A DNA stretch of 39,480 nucleotides from assembly GCA_902619165.1 (NCBI GenBank), contig CACNDI010000020.1, positions 1 through 39,480 of the forward strand, in the 5' to 3' direction. The stretch is from an uncultured Alphaproteobacteria bacterium (GTDB lineage: Bacteria > Pseudomonadota > Alphaproteobacteria > Rhodobacterales > Rhodobacteraceae). Of the stretch, positions 7,943-16,513 are shown in pieces; positions within the stretch are counted from its first letter, which is position 1; every line of letters starts with the position of its first letter. The translations under genes were made by a program, and so were the position numbers. A model generated the notes under the pieces. That model was not told the DNA's origin. It was given only the letters and a program-made list of their open reading frames with translations, and did not search any database.

Positions 7943-9055
7943 TTATTTTGAAATTCCATATTTCTTCATTTTCTCGATTAAAGTTGTTCTTCTAAGTTTT
8001 AATGCATCAGAGGCTTGACTAACCATTCCATCCGTCTTTTCCAACGCCGCTTCGATCATTACAATCTCTATTTCGCTAAGATGCCTCCTCAGATCCATTT
8101 TATCAAAATAAAGAAACCAATCCTTGTATTGCTCTGGTTTGGGAAGAGGCAGGTTGGTGACCTCTTCTTCTTTATCAATGGACTCCACCAAGTCAGTCGA
8201 GGCAGCCCATAACTCATCTTGTTCCTCATCAGGGTCAGGAACTTTCAATCTTAGTAGATTTTCCTTAACATTATCTCCAGACACCGATCTGTCGTTGAAT
8301 AATACAGATGCTCTTTCAATCACATTCCTCAACTCTCTTACGTTACCTGGCCAGTTGTAATTTGATAAAACCTTTATCGCATCTTCACTAAAGTTGACAT
8401 TAATTTCTTGGCCAGAAAATTTCATCTTCTCTATAATTCCTTGAATCAGGATAGGAACATCTACTGTTCTCATAGCTAGGTTTGGCACCTCTATTGGAAA
8501 TACATTTATCCTGTAAAAAAGGTCAGCTCTAAATTCACCCTTTTCTACTTTTTTATCTAAATCTTGATGGGTCGCGCATACCAGACGAAAATCAACGTCT
8601 ATTTCTTTATTTGAACCCACTCTCTGGATCTTCCGACCCTCTAATACTCTCAATAATTTGGATTGCAAAGGTAAGGGCATGTCTCCTATCTCATCTAGAA
8701 AAATCGTTCCATGATTTGCTTGCTCAAACCTTCCAGCTCTTGCACGATCTGCCCCAGTGAAGGCCCCTTTTTCATGTCCAAATAGCTCAGACTCTAAAAG
8801 CTCCGAAGGAATAGCGGCGCAATTTACTGAAATATTGCTTCCTTTCCTCCCTGATGCCACATGTAAGGCCTCTGCAACCAATTCTTTCCCTGTACCCGTC
8901 TCTCCTTGTATTAAAACAGTGGTAGCGGAAGCGCATACCATCTCAATTAGCTTTTTCATTTCTTTTATTGCTAATGAGTTTCCTAAAATAATTTTTTCTA
9001 TTGCCTGCATATATTTCGTATTCTCGTCAAAATTCTTACTAATGTTAGCATGCAA
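7943..9055 (-). CDS. fleQ: FleQ/FlrA-type sigma-54-dependent flagellar activator lacking a receiver domain
   Basis: An enhancer-binding protein that would open sigma-54 promoters by ATP hydrolysis. The AAA+ core starts almost at the N-terminus: Walker A GETGTGKE (residues 51-58), the sigma-54-contacting loop GAFTGA (97-102), Walker B GTIFLDEIG (116-124), arginine-finger region RADLFYRINVFPIEV and sensor II NWPGNVRELRN. The C-terminal HTH ends LKLRRTTLIEKMKKYGI, the characteristic FleQ/FlrA recognition helix. At 370 residues it lacks the roughly 130-residue FleQ domain found in Pseudomonas, so it may be constitutively competent or controlled by a partner. It is divergent from the fleT-like gene, whose sigma-54 promoter is a likely target. 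No clear ribosome binding site precedes the ATG. Confidence 0.88.
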   Translation of the reverse strand: MHANISKNFDENTKYMQAIEKIILGNSLAIKEMKKLIEMVCASATTVLIQGETGTGKELVAEALHVASGRKGSNISVNCAAIPSELLESELFGHEKGAFTGADRARAGRFEQANHGTIFLDEIGDMPLPLQSKLLRVLEGRKIQRVGSNKEIDVDFRLVCATHQDLDKKVEKGEFRADLFYRINVFPIEVPNLAMRTVDVPILIQGIIEKMKFSGQEINVNFSEDAIKVLSNYNWPGNVRELRNVIERASVLFNDRSVSGDNVKENLLRLKVPDPDEEQDELWAASTDLVESIDKEEEVTNLPLPKPEQYKDWFLYFDKMDLRRHLSEIEIVMIEAALEKTDGMVSQASDALKLRRTTLIEKMKKYGISK

Positions 9056-9193
9056 TTAGAAAAAATATAAGTAAAAAGTCAAATTTTTGAACTACTATTA
9101 TTAAAACAAAGAAATTGGTTAACTTAAAAATATATATTAAAAATACAATAAATTCAATATGTTAGGTATTAATTTCTTTCTAAAAATCTGTTT

Positions 9194-9207
9194 GGCTTAC
9201 TTTTTGC
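9194..9207 (+). promoter_or_regulatory. Sigma-54 promoter of fleT-fliEFGHIJ
   Basis: TTTGGCTTACTTTTTGCC places GG (9194-9195) and GC (9206-9207) exactly ten bases apart, with TTGC at -12. The predicted transcript start is near 9219, leaving a short leader that contains the AAAGGAGA ribosome binding site of the gene starting at 9238. The AT-rich 9056-9190 segment upstream would be the place for FleQ enhancer sites. Confidence 0.85.
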
Positions 9208-9237
9208 CTTTATCAAAATGTCAAAGGAGATTTAGGT

Positions 9238-10428
9238 ATGTTAAATGTTATAATAGAAGCCGAGAGGTTTCCCTTCGCAAAGAGGTTAAAAGAAATTCTC
9301 GAAGAACGGCAAGCAATTGTTGAGTATACGGGAAAGGATAATGTAGCGTGTAATAAGATGCAGCCTTCTAGAGAAGCAGAAAATTGTTTTCTTTGCTCCA
9401 AAGATTATTTTAATTCTATAGATGGCCAAGCTGGTTTAATAAATATTGCCAAAGGCCATAAAGCAAACTCTATTGTGATTGTAGGACAGGTTGATGATAC
9501 TTTTTCCGTGAGGGAGGAGTTGGGTGGGAAATTATTGCATATAAATTTTCCTAAAGATAATGAACATGAGGACACTATTAACGAGTATGGCTCTCAGATG
9601 GTCGCAACACTCGTCATGAAGAATAACCAATTCATTGCCGGGGACGCAAATACGAAGAAACTTTTAAAGCTAGCTGAAAAGGTTGCTAAGACAGATGTTA
9701 CAGTTTTTATAAATGGGCCTACCGGAACCGGTAAAGAGGTGTTGTCAAAATTTATCCATAAAAACTCTCCAAGGAGCGATAATCCCTTCGTTGGAATTAA
9801 CTGCGCAGCTATTCCAGAAAATATGCTTGAGGCAATTCTATTTGGGCATGAAAAAGGAGCGTTTACGGGTGCATCTAGCCCGAATAAAGGAATTTTCAGA
9901 GCTGCCGATGGTGGAACCTTGCTGTTAGATGAAATTAGTGAGATGCCCCTAAGTTTACAGGCAAAAATTCTACGAGTTTTACAGGAAAAAATAGTAACCC
10001 CTATTGGCTCACAGAAAGATTTGCCCGTGGATGTCAGAGTAATAGCGACCACTAACAGAAATATGCTGGAAGAAATAAAAAAAGGCACTTTTAGGGAAGA
10101 CCTTTATTATAGACTGAACGTCTTTCCTCTTGCCACTTCACACCTAAGAGACCGAAGAGATGACATTATACCTTTAACTACTGCCCTGCTTTATAGACAT
10201 TGCAAATCAGTTAATGAGCTTCCATGGCTAAAAAGTTCGGCATTAAAAACGCTTATAGATCATAACTGGCCAGGAAACGTAAGAGAGCTTGAAAATATAG
10301 TCCAAAGAGCCTTAGTCCTTTGCACAGAAAAAGAAATTTGTTCAACAGATATAGTTATTGATAACAATCCTCTTAATGTTGCAACAAATTCACCAGTCGA
10401 TGAAAATTCACAACAGCTAGCAATTTGA
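9238..10428 (+). CDS. fleT: FleT-like sigma-54 activator without a DNA-binding domain
   Basis: An AAA+ activator: Walker A GPTGTGKE (residues 160-167), GAFTGA (207-212), Walker B GGTLLLDEIS (225-234), arginine-finger region REDLYYRLNVFPL and sensor II NWPGNVRELENIVQRALVL. After this only about 40 residues remain, with no helix-turn-helix. The first ~130 residues look like a degenerate regulatory domain with three cysteines (C38, C50, C53, the last two as CFLC). In Rhodobacter sphaeroides, FleT has this same truncated form, is encoded just before fliE, and acts in a complex with FleQ, which supplies DNA binding. Here the stop is eight bases before the fliE ATG and a FleQ homologue is divergent. 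Strong ribosome binding site AAAGGAGA. Confidence 0.85.
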   Translation: MLNVIIEAERFPFAKRLKEILEERQAIVEYTGKDNVACNKMQPSREAENCFLCSKDYFNSIDGQAGLINIAKGHKANSIVIVGQVDDTFSVREELGGKLLHINFPKDNEHEDTINEYGSQMVATLVMKNNQFIAGDANTKKLLKLAEKVAKTDVTVFINGPTGTGKEVLSKFIHKNSPRSDNPFVGINCAAIPENMLEAILFGHEKGAFTGASSPNKGIFRAADGGTLLLDEISEMPLSLQAKILRVLQEKIVTPIGSQKDLPVDVRVIATTNRNMLEEIKKGTFREDLYYRLNVFPLATSHLRDRRDDIIPLTTALLYRHCKSVNELPWLKSSALKTLIDHNWPGNVRELENIVQRALVLCTEKEICSTDIVIDNNPLNVATNSPVDENSQQLAI

Positions 10429-10436
10429 GGTTTTAA

Positions 10437-10751
10437 ATGTCACAAATCGGAGCCATCACAAACAAAGTATTATCTTCTCACAAGGATATCATTGAAAGTG
10501 CAAGCAAAGCTTTAGGCAATGATACTGATCCTGGGAAATTCGGAGCCAGAATGGAAAAAGCGCTCGACTCAGTAGCAGACGCACAGAAGATCGCGGCTGA
10601 TACTACAAGAAACTTTGAGCTTGGAATTGAAAATGATTTGACAAAGGTAATGATTAATCAGCAAATATCTTCGTTAGGTTTCCAGCTTACACTAAATACG
10701 CGAAATAAAGTGCTTTCAGCATATAAAGATATTATGAGCATGCCCGTCTAA
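10437..10751 (+). CDS. fliE: Flagellar hook-basal body protein FliE
   Basis: FliE joins the MS ring to the proximal rod. The 104-residue product has the expected size and C-terminal signature: MEKALDSVADAQKIAADTTRNFELGIENDLTKVMINQQISSLGFQLTLNTRNKVLSAYKDIMSMPV, where the final 'R.K...AY..IM.MPV' is diagnostic (shown here by its key parts: RNKVLSAYKDIMSMPV). It is the first structural gene of a plus-strand run through fliJ, eight bases after the fleT-like stop, so its expression should depend on the sigma-54 promoter at 9194. Confidence 0.95.
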   Translation: MSQIGAITNKVLSSHKDIIESASKALGNDTDPGKFGARMEKALDSVADAQKIAADTTRNFELGIENDLTKVMINQQISSLGFQLTLNTRNKVLSAYKDIMSMPV

Positions 10752-10772
10752 TTAAAGCTAAAGGTATAAAAT

Positions 10773-12491
10773 ATGGCAGATACAACAGAATTCACAGGTA
10801 CGCAACAAACACAACAGGGAACCGGTTTGATTCCCCAAGCAGGTCAATTTCTGTCAAATGTTCAGCAGATTGCTAGTCAACCAAGCGTACAAAGATCTTT
10901 ACCCGCGATAATTGCAGTTGTTGTTTTAGTACTTGGACTATTTGTTTACTCTCTTTTACAACAGCCAGAACGAACAACCTTATACGCATCTCTTCCAGAT
11001 TCTGAGAAATCCAAAGTTCAAGATGCATTGAAGAACTTAGGGGTCGATGTGACGCTGGATCCCACTACTGGAGAAATACTCGTCCCTGTTGAAGATTATC
11101 ACCGTTCCAGAATTAGTCTAGCAGCACAGGGCTTGCCAAGCAGTGCGCCCGATGGATACTCAACATTAACAGATTTACCGATGGGTTCGAGTAGGTCAGT
11201 AGAGCTTATGCGGCTCAAGCAAACTCAGGAAATAGAGCTCGCGAAATCAATAAGAGAAATCGAAGGTGTTATATCAGCTAGAGTTCACTTAGCACTACCA
11301 GAAAAATCAGTATTTGTAAGAAACCAACTACCTCCTACTGCTTCAGTTTTTGTACAACTGCCTAACGGAAGATCAATGGCAAGTGGTCAAGTCAATGCCA
11401 TCATTCACTTGGTGTCCTCGTCAATTCCGAATATGACTAAAGAAGATGTAACCGTTATCGACCAAAACGGGCGGCTATTATCAAAGTCTTTAGATGATCC
11501 AGATAGTATGCTAAACGATGCGCAACTTGAACATAGAGTTAAACTCGAAAATATTTATCGTAGTCGTATTACAACTCTTGTAACCCCTATTGTCGGCCCA
11601 GGAAATGTCAGCACTCAAGTGAATATTGATATTGATTTCACGAGGAGTGAAATAACAGAGGAAATCGTGGATCCAGATGGAACAGCTCTTAGAAGTGAAC
11701 AAAGCACATTAGATTTAACCACCGATTTACCGGCAAAAGGAATTCCCGGTGCAGTATCAAATACTGCGCCCACAGAGGCTGAATTGAGCCAAAGCCCTGT
11801 GACGGGAGACTCCCAAGGGCAAATTAGAAATAGATCATCAAGTGACATAAAAAACTATGAAGTTAGCAAGCGAATAGCTACAACAATGGCTCCATCAACA
11901 AAGATTTTAAAGATAAATGCGGCCGTTCTTCTTAGAAGTCCTAAAGTAATAGATCCAGAAACCGGACTTGAGGTTTCCCAACCGTTGTCTGATGAGAAAA
12001 TTGAGGAGATTAGACAGCTCATTACAAGTGCGGTAGGGATTGATACGGAGAGAGGAGATAAGCTTACCGTCAGTAGTGCTCCGTTTATTTCCACACTTGA
12101 AGGGGTAGAAGTTACATGGCATGAGATCCCTCTAGTAAAAAATTTAATCAAACAATTGATTACAATTTCGATCTTGGCCATAGTGGCGCTGGGTGTTATT
12201 AGACCACTTTTAAGCAGAATGCTTGTTCCGGTCGGCTCAGGTGTTGCCGGGGAGATAGTTTCAGGTATGGATGATGATATTGATCTCGATACAATTGAAG
12301 TCAAAGAAGGTGAAAGCTTAGAAGACATTAAAGCAAAGCTTAAACCAAAGAAGCAAGCTATCTCTGCTGAAATGCTTGATACGGCAAATACTTATGATGA
12401 CAAAGTCGCCGTAATAAGGATGATAGTTCAGGATGAATCTGGTAGAGTATCAAATGTTTTCAAAAACATGATACAAAGAGATATGAATTAA
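10773..12491 (+). CDS. fliF: Flagellar MS-ring protein FliF
   Basis: FliF forms the MS ring in the inner membrane around the export apparatus. The 572-residue product has an N-terminal membrane helix near residues 41-62 (LPAIIAVVVLVLGLFVYSLL), the ring-building motif region (EQPERTTLYASLPDSEKSKVQDAL and ELMRLKQTQEIELAKSI), a low-complexity periplasmic section and a second membrane helix near 465-485 (LITISILAIVALGVI). The C-terminal tail NVFKNMIQRDMN is the FliG-binding segment. Length is normal. It sits between fliE and fliG in the standard order. Confidence 0.97.
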   Translation: MADTTEFTGTQQTQQGTGLIPQAGQFLSNVQQIASQPSVQRSLPAIIAVVVLVLGLFVYSLLQQPERTTLYASLPDSEKSKVQDALKNLGVDVTLDPTTGEILVPVEDYHRSRISLAAQGLPSSAPDGYSTLTDLPMGSSRSVELMRLKQTQEIELAKSIREIEGVISARVHLALPEKSVFVRNQLPPTASVFVQLPNGRSMASGQVNAIIHLVSSSIPNMTKEDVTVIDQNGRLLSKSLDDPDSMLNDAQLEHRVKLENIYRSRITTLVTPIVGPGNVSTQVNIDIDFTRSEITEEIVDPDGTALRSEQSTLDLTTDLPAKGIPGAVSNTAPTEAELSQSPVTGDSQGQIRNRSSSDIKNYEVSKRIATTMAPSTKILKINAAVLLRSPKVIDPETGLEVSQPLSDEKIEEIRQLITSAVGIDTERGDKLTVSSAPFISTLEGVEVTWHEIPLVKNLIKQLITISILAIVALGVIRPLLSRMLVPVGSGVAGEIVSGMDDDIDLDTIEVKEGESLEDIKAKLKPKKQAISAEMLDTANTYDDKVAVIRMIVQDESGRVSNVFKNMIQRDMN

Positions 12492-12533
12492 AGTAGATTA
12501 TTAATAGGATAGGGTAAGGATTAGGAAAAAATT

Positions 12534-13568
12534 ATGGCTGAGCAAGAGAGAGAGGATAAAAGCAAAGTTTTTGATAACCTTAGCGGAACACAAAAATCAG
12601 CAATATTGATGATGCTCTTAGGTGAAGATGAGGCTTCAGAAATTCTCAAAAACTTAACACCAAAAGAAGTTCAACATCTTGGTGGTGCAATGTATTCCGT
12701 TGAAGGACTAGACCAAGATACCGTGAATAAAGTTTTAGATGAATTTCTTGCAATTATTAAGGAACAAACAAGTCTTGGATTAGGAGCCGGCAACTATATT
12801 CAAAATGTTCTGAATAAGGCATTGGGGCAAGATAGAGCGCAATCTATTTTAGGGCGAATTACACCCTCTGAAAGTAACAACGCAATTGAAATACTTGAAT
12901 GGATGGATTCAAGAGCTATTGCAGAATTGATACAAGATGAGCACCCACAGATTATTGCTCTGATTATTTCCTATCTTGAGCCCGCGCAAGGCTCTGATGT
13001 ACTAGTTATGCTTGATGAGAAAATACAGCCGGAAATTGTCAAAAGGATTGCAACAATTCAAACAGTTCAACCTGATGCTTTAAAAGATTTAGAGCTTGTA
13101 ATGCAAAAGAAATTTGCTGCTAACACGTCACTTCGAGCTTCCCAAGTGGGAGGGGTAAAAGCCGCCGCGCAAATTATGAATTTCATGAAAGGAGAAGACG
13201 AACAAAAAATCTTTAAAGAAGTTGCGAAGTTCAGCAAGAATTTAATGACTGAAATTCAAGAGGCAATGTTTGTATTCGATAACCTCATTAAATCTGATGA
13301 TAAATCTTTGCAAATGATATTGAGAAGTGTCGAGACTGAGGACTTGGTTTTAGCAATGAAAGGAGCTGATGACGTTTTAAGAGATAAATTATTTGCTTGT
13401 ATGTCACAGAGAGCAGCAGCCAACATACAAGATGAGATGGAAGCTCTTGGTCCAGTTCGTCTTACTGAAGTTCAGGAAGCTCAAAAACGAATAATAAATG
13501 CTGCTCGAAGAATGTCGGATGAAGGCACTATAGTCTTAGCTGGCCGTGGTGGAGATGATTACGTTTAA
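12534..13568 (+). CDS. fliG: Flagellar motor switch protein FliG
   Basis: FliG is the C-ring component that interacts with the stator and generates torque. The 344-residue product begins with the FliF-binding domain (LSGTQKSAILMMLLGEDEASEILKNL), continues with the middle domain (DEHPQIIALIISYL, the EHPQ motif) and ends with the charged torque helix region (DKLFACMSQRAAANIQDEME, then LGPVRLTEVQEAQKRII). Length is typical. It follows fliF by 42 bases and precedes fliH by 18. Confidence 0.97.
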   Translation: MAEQEREDKSKVFDNLSGTQKSAILMMLLGEDEASEILKNLTPKEVQHLGGAMYSVEGLDQDTVNKVLDEFLAIIKEQTSLGLGAGNYIQNVLNKALGQDRAQSILGRITPSESNNAIEILEWMDSRAIAELIQDEHPQIIALIISYLEPAQGSDVLVMLDEKIQPEIVKRIATIQTVQPDALKDLELVMQKKFAANTSLRASQVGGVKAAAQIMNFMKGEDEQKIFKEVAKFSKNLMTEIQEAMFVFDNLIKSDDKSLQMILRSVETEDLVLAMKGADDVLRDKLFACMSQRAAANIQDEMEALGPVRLTEVQEAQKRIINAARRMSDEGTIVLAGRGGDDYV

Positions 13569-13586
13569 CAATATTAGATATCACAA

Positions 13587-14726
13587 ATGCAACCCTTAGA
13601 AGAAAAAGATAGCTCACCATTAGAAGACACTGAAATTACACGGCTTATAAAGGTTTCAAGAGAAGTAGGTTATAAAAAGCAAGATAAGATACCAGAGAGA
13701 AACTTGATCGATTTTAAACCAACCTCTATATCTCAAATCGCCACTTCGTTTGATAAGAAGAAACAAAATATATATGAAGCAGAGCCCCTTCAATCGTCAG
13801 AAACTCTAGAAAATAGTGAGCAAGAAAACGTAAAAAAGGCCTTAGATAATAGCCCTTCTGATGGTGGCGATAATCCAAACTATGCTGATGTTGAAGCAAG
13901 TTTACAACAAAATCAGAAAGAAAAGGAAGAGGGTGACACTTCAGAGAATTCATCAAAAAACTTAGATCTCTCCGATGACCCAGCCAAAGAAGACAAAAAA
14001 GATTCAAAAGCGGTAAATCTGAATAAAGAGCCTGAGGCAATTTCACCTGACGCCACCCCAAATGAACCCACTATCAGTGAAGAAACACCTAATGTGCCAC
14101 AGAAAAATACCAATACAAATGTCGAAGAAGCAAAACAGGAGGGCATTGAGATTGGAAAAAAAATTGCTTCGAAAGATATGGAAAATGAACAGCAAAAAAC
14201 CTTGGAAACCTTTAGAGATATTATAGCTAATATCAGGAAAAAAGAAACGATTGATAAAACTGAGATGATGCAATCTGTACTCGCAGTGGTTACCAGATTG
14301 GCTAGTGAAAGGGCCGGTAGCGCGATAGATGAAAATCCAGAACCCTTTAAAAATAAAATAATTGCGTTTGTTGAAAAAATTGAAAAAGCATCTAGAAAGC
14401 TTATTCTCAAGCTTAATCCAAAAGATGCTCATTTAATTGAGAAAAACTTAATTGGATCTTTTCATGAGGAGGAGCTGGAAATAAAAGAAGCGTCTGAGCT
14501 ATTTCGAGGGGACTTTATTCTTCAACTGGGCTCAGTAGAAATAGGTGACCTTATTTCAGAGCAAATATCAATCAACGAAGAAAATGACGAAAAAACAAAG
14601 GAAACGCAAGAAATTCATGATGATACTACCAACGAGACTGACATTGAAGTTAGTGAGGCAAGCAAGTCATTACAAAACGAAAGTAAAGATAGTCACGCAG
14701 TAAATGATGATAAAAATGAAAAATAG
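13587..14726 (+). CDS. fliH: Flagellar assembly protein FliH, long acidic form
   Basis: FliH is the peripheral stalk that binds and restrains the export ATPase FliI. Position between fliG and fliI makes the call. The recognisable FliH part lies near residues 185-320 (EEAKQEGIEIGKKI, a long helix, then KIEKASRKLILKLNPKDAHLIEKNL and FRGDFILQLGSVEIGD). At 379 residues it is well over the usual 230-270: about 150 residues of acidic, Asn/Ser/Glu-rich, probably disordered sequence precede the core, and another acidic tail of about 60 residues follows it. The 3' end overlaps the fliI start by 23 bases, implying translational coupling. Confidence 0.85.
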   Translation: MQPLEEKDSSPLEDTEITRLIKVSREVGYKKQDKIPERNLIDFKPTSISQIATSFDKKKQNIYEAEPLQSSETLENSEQENVKKALDNSPSDGGDNPNYADVEASLQQNQKEKEEGDTSENSSKNLDLSDDPAKEDKKDSKAVNLNKEPEAISPDATPNEPTISEETPNVPQKNTNTNVEEAKQEGIEIGKKIASKDMENEQQKTLETFRDIIANIRKKETIDKTEMMQSVLAVVTRLASERAGSAIDENPEPFKNKIIAFVEKIEKASRKLILKLNPKDAHLIEKNLIGSFHEEELEIKEASELFRGDFILQLGSVEIGDLISEQISINEENDEKTKETQEIHDDTTNETDIEVSEASKSLQNESKDSHAVNDDKNEK

Positions 14727-16041
14727 TTCGTCTTCAATAAAACAAGCTATTAATAGTATAAACTTATCGGGTACGCTAACAACCTCTGGAAGGGTTAACA
14801 AATACGACGGGCATTTTTTGGAGTGCGATGGGTTCCCAGCAAACCTTGGTTCTATTTGCTCGGTTGCGACTTCGGATGGTACTGAAACATTAGCGGAAAT
14901 AATAGGATTTAAAAAAGGCAATAATATTTTGTCTATGTTTGAAAGTGACACAAAAATTCAATCGGGAGCAAAAGTCTCAGTTGTTGATGAGGGTCATGAT
15001 GTCAAAGTTGGACCCTCGTTACTAGGAAGGGTCGTTGACGCAATGGGAGACCCTTATGATGGAAAACCGTTAGGGCCACTACCCGAAATCTGGCCTTTAA
15101 ATGGTAAGTTTCTTAACCCTTTAGCTAAAAACTCCGTCAATGAGCCTCTTGATGTGGGTGTGAGGGCTATCAACAGTCTTTTAACTGTGGGGCAAGGACA
15201 AAGGTTGGGGATAATAGCAGGATCTGGAGTAGGCAAGTCCGTACTACTTGGAATGATGTGTAAATATACGGAAGCTGAGGTGGTGGTTGTCGGCCTTATC
15301 GGCGAACGAGGGCGAGAAGTGGGGAGTTTTGTAAAAAATATTTTGTCAGGAAATGCAAAAAACAAAACAATAGTTGTCGCCGTACCGGCCGATAGGTCTC
15401 CATTACTAAGGATCCGGGGGGCGAATAGAGCAACTGCTATTGCAGAATACTTTAGATCAAAGGGGAAAAATGTACTACTTATAATGGACTCATTAACTAG
15501 AGTCGCCCATGCCCGACGAGAAATTGGGCTTGCGCTTGGCGAACAACCAACTGCTAAAGGTTATCCTCCTTCGGTAGTATCGCTAATACCTAAATTGATA
15601 GAGAGGTCCGGACCTGGAATTGACCACCAAGGATCAATTACGGCTTTTTATACCGTTTTAGCAGATGGAGATGATGAAAATGACCCTGTAGTGGACACGG
15701 CAAGAGCAATCCTTGACGGACATATTATTTTATCGAGACAGCAGGCGCAAATGGGAATTTATCCGGCTATTGATGTCTCAAGCTCTGTAAGCCGTGTAAT
15801 GAATGATATTATCGATGAAGCACATACTGAATACGCGCGAGTTTTTAGAAAACTGATTACGCTATACCTAGAAAATCGAGACCTTATCTTAATGGGAGGC
15901 TACACTCAAGGTAAGGATCCAGACCTCGATCTAGCAGTAACTCTTTGGCCCAATCTGACTGCCCACATACGGCAATTAGAAGGTGTATCGGCAAACTTCC
16001 GGGATAGCAAGGATGCTCTTCTAAAACTATTAGGAGGCTAG
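14704..16041 (+). CDS. fliI: Flagellum-specific export ATPase FliI
   Basis: FliI hydrolyses ATP at the base of the flagellar type III export gate. The 445-residue product shows GSGVGKS (Walker A, near residue 173), GERGREVGSFV, the Walker B-containing VLLIMDSLTRVAHARREIGLALGEQPTAKGYPPSV region (key part MDSLTRVAHARREIGLA) and SITAFYTVLADGDDENDPV, all highly conserved in FliI. Candidate starts are the ATGs at 14704, 14707 and 14716, all inside the fliH end; none has a strong ribosome binding site, so coupling to fliH is likely. FliJ follows five bases after the stop. Confidence 0.96.
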   Translation: MMIKMKNSSSSIKQAINSINLSGTLTTSGRVNKYDGHFLECDGFPANLGSICSVATSDGTETLAEIIGFKKGNNILSMFESDTKIQSGAKVSVVDEGHDVKVGPSLLGRVVDAMGDPYDGKPLGPLPEIWPLNGKFLNPLAKNSVNEPLDVGVRAINSLLTVGQGQRLGIIAGSGVGKSVLLGMMCKYTEAEVVVVGLIGERGREVGSFVKNILSGNAKNKTIVVAVPADRSPLLRIRGANRATAIAEYFRSKGKNVLLIMDSLTRVAHARREIGLALGEQPTAKGYPPSVVSLIPKLIERSGPGIDHQGSITAFYTVLADGDDENDPVVDTARAILDGHIILSRQQAQMGIYPAIDVSSSVSRVMNDIIDEAHTEYARVFRKLITLYLENRDLILMGGYTQGKDPDLDLAVTLWPNLTAHIRQLEGVSANFRDSKDALLKLLGG

Positions 16042-16046
16042 GTCGG

Positions 16047-16460
16047 ATGATGACAAAAAAAAACATATTTGATCGGCTTTCCCTTAAAAAGAAAATATCT
16101 CTTAATAAGAAGAATAAAATATCTAATCAGTTATCGTCAGAATTAGAAAAAAATACACAGCTTATTGAACAAATAAAAGAACTGCAAAATGATCGACTTA
16201 AGGATGATATTGGGCCTAGATCTGGGTACTTACTTAAATCTCAAAATTGGTATTCACAAAAATTGGCAGATGAACTCAATCAGAAACAAACTAAACAAAT
16301 ATTCATAGAAAAGGAGCTAAAGGAATTACAAAAAAAAATAGCTATTGAGCACAAAAATATGACTAAAGCTGAAAGAAAAGCTGATGAAAAAAGAAAAGAG
16401 GAAGAAGATTTCCTTGAAGCCAAGAGAGAACTGATGACACCCAAAATAAATAAACTCTAG
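16047..16460 (+). CDS. fliJ: Flagellar export chaperone FliJ
   Basis: FliJ is a coiled-coil stalk protein that couples the FliI ATPase to the export gate. The 137-residue product is almost entirely charged helix (LSSELEKNTQLIEQIKELQ, then KQIFIEKELKELQKKIAIEHKNM), as expected for this poorly conserved family. Identification rests on location five bases after fliI, size and coiled-coil character. It is the last gene of the operon that begins with fleT; a new sigma-54 promoter starts 15 bases after its stop. Confidence 0.8.
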   Translation: MMTKKNIFDRLSLKKKISLNKKNKISNQLSSELEKNTQLIEQIKELQNDRLKDDIGPRSGYLLKSQNWYSQKLADELNQKQTKQIFIEKELKELQKKIAIEHKNMTKAERKADEKRKEEEDFLEAKRELMTPKINKL

Positions 16461-16474
16461 GGTATTGTTACATT

Positions 16475-16488
16475 GGCACCTATTTTGC
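16475..16488 (+). promoter_or_regulatory. Sigma-54 promoter of fliKLMN
   Basis: ATTGGCACCTATTTTGCA is a perfect -24 box (TTGGCAC) and -12 box (TTGC), with GG (16475-16476) and GC (16487-16488) ten bases apart. The predicted start is near 16500, only about 14 bases before the fliK ATG, with the AGGATA ribosome binding site at the very 5' end of the message. Confidence 0.88.
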
Positions 16489-16513
16489 AAAGTCTATCAC
16501 AGGATAAGCTTAG

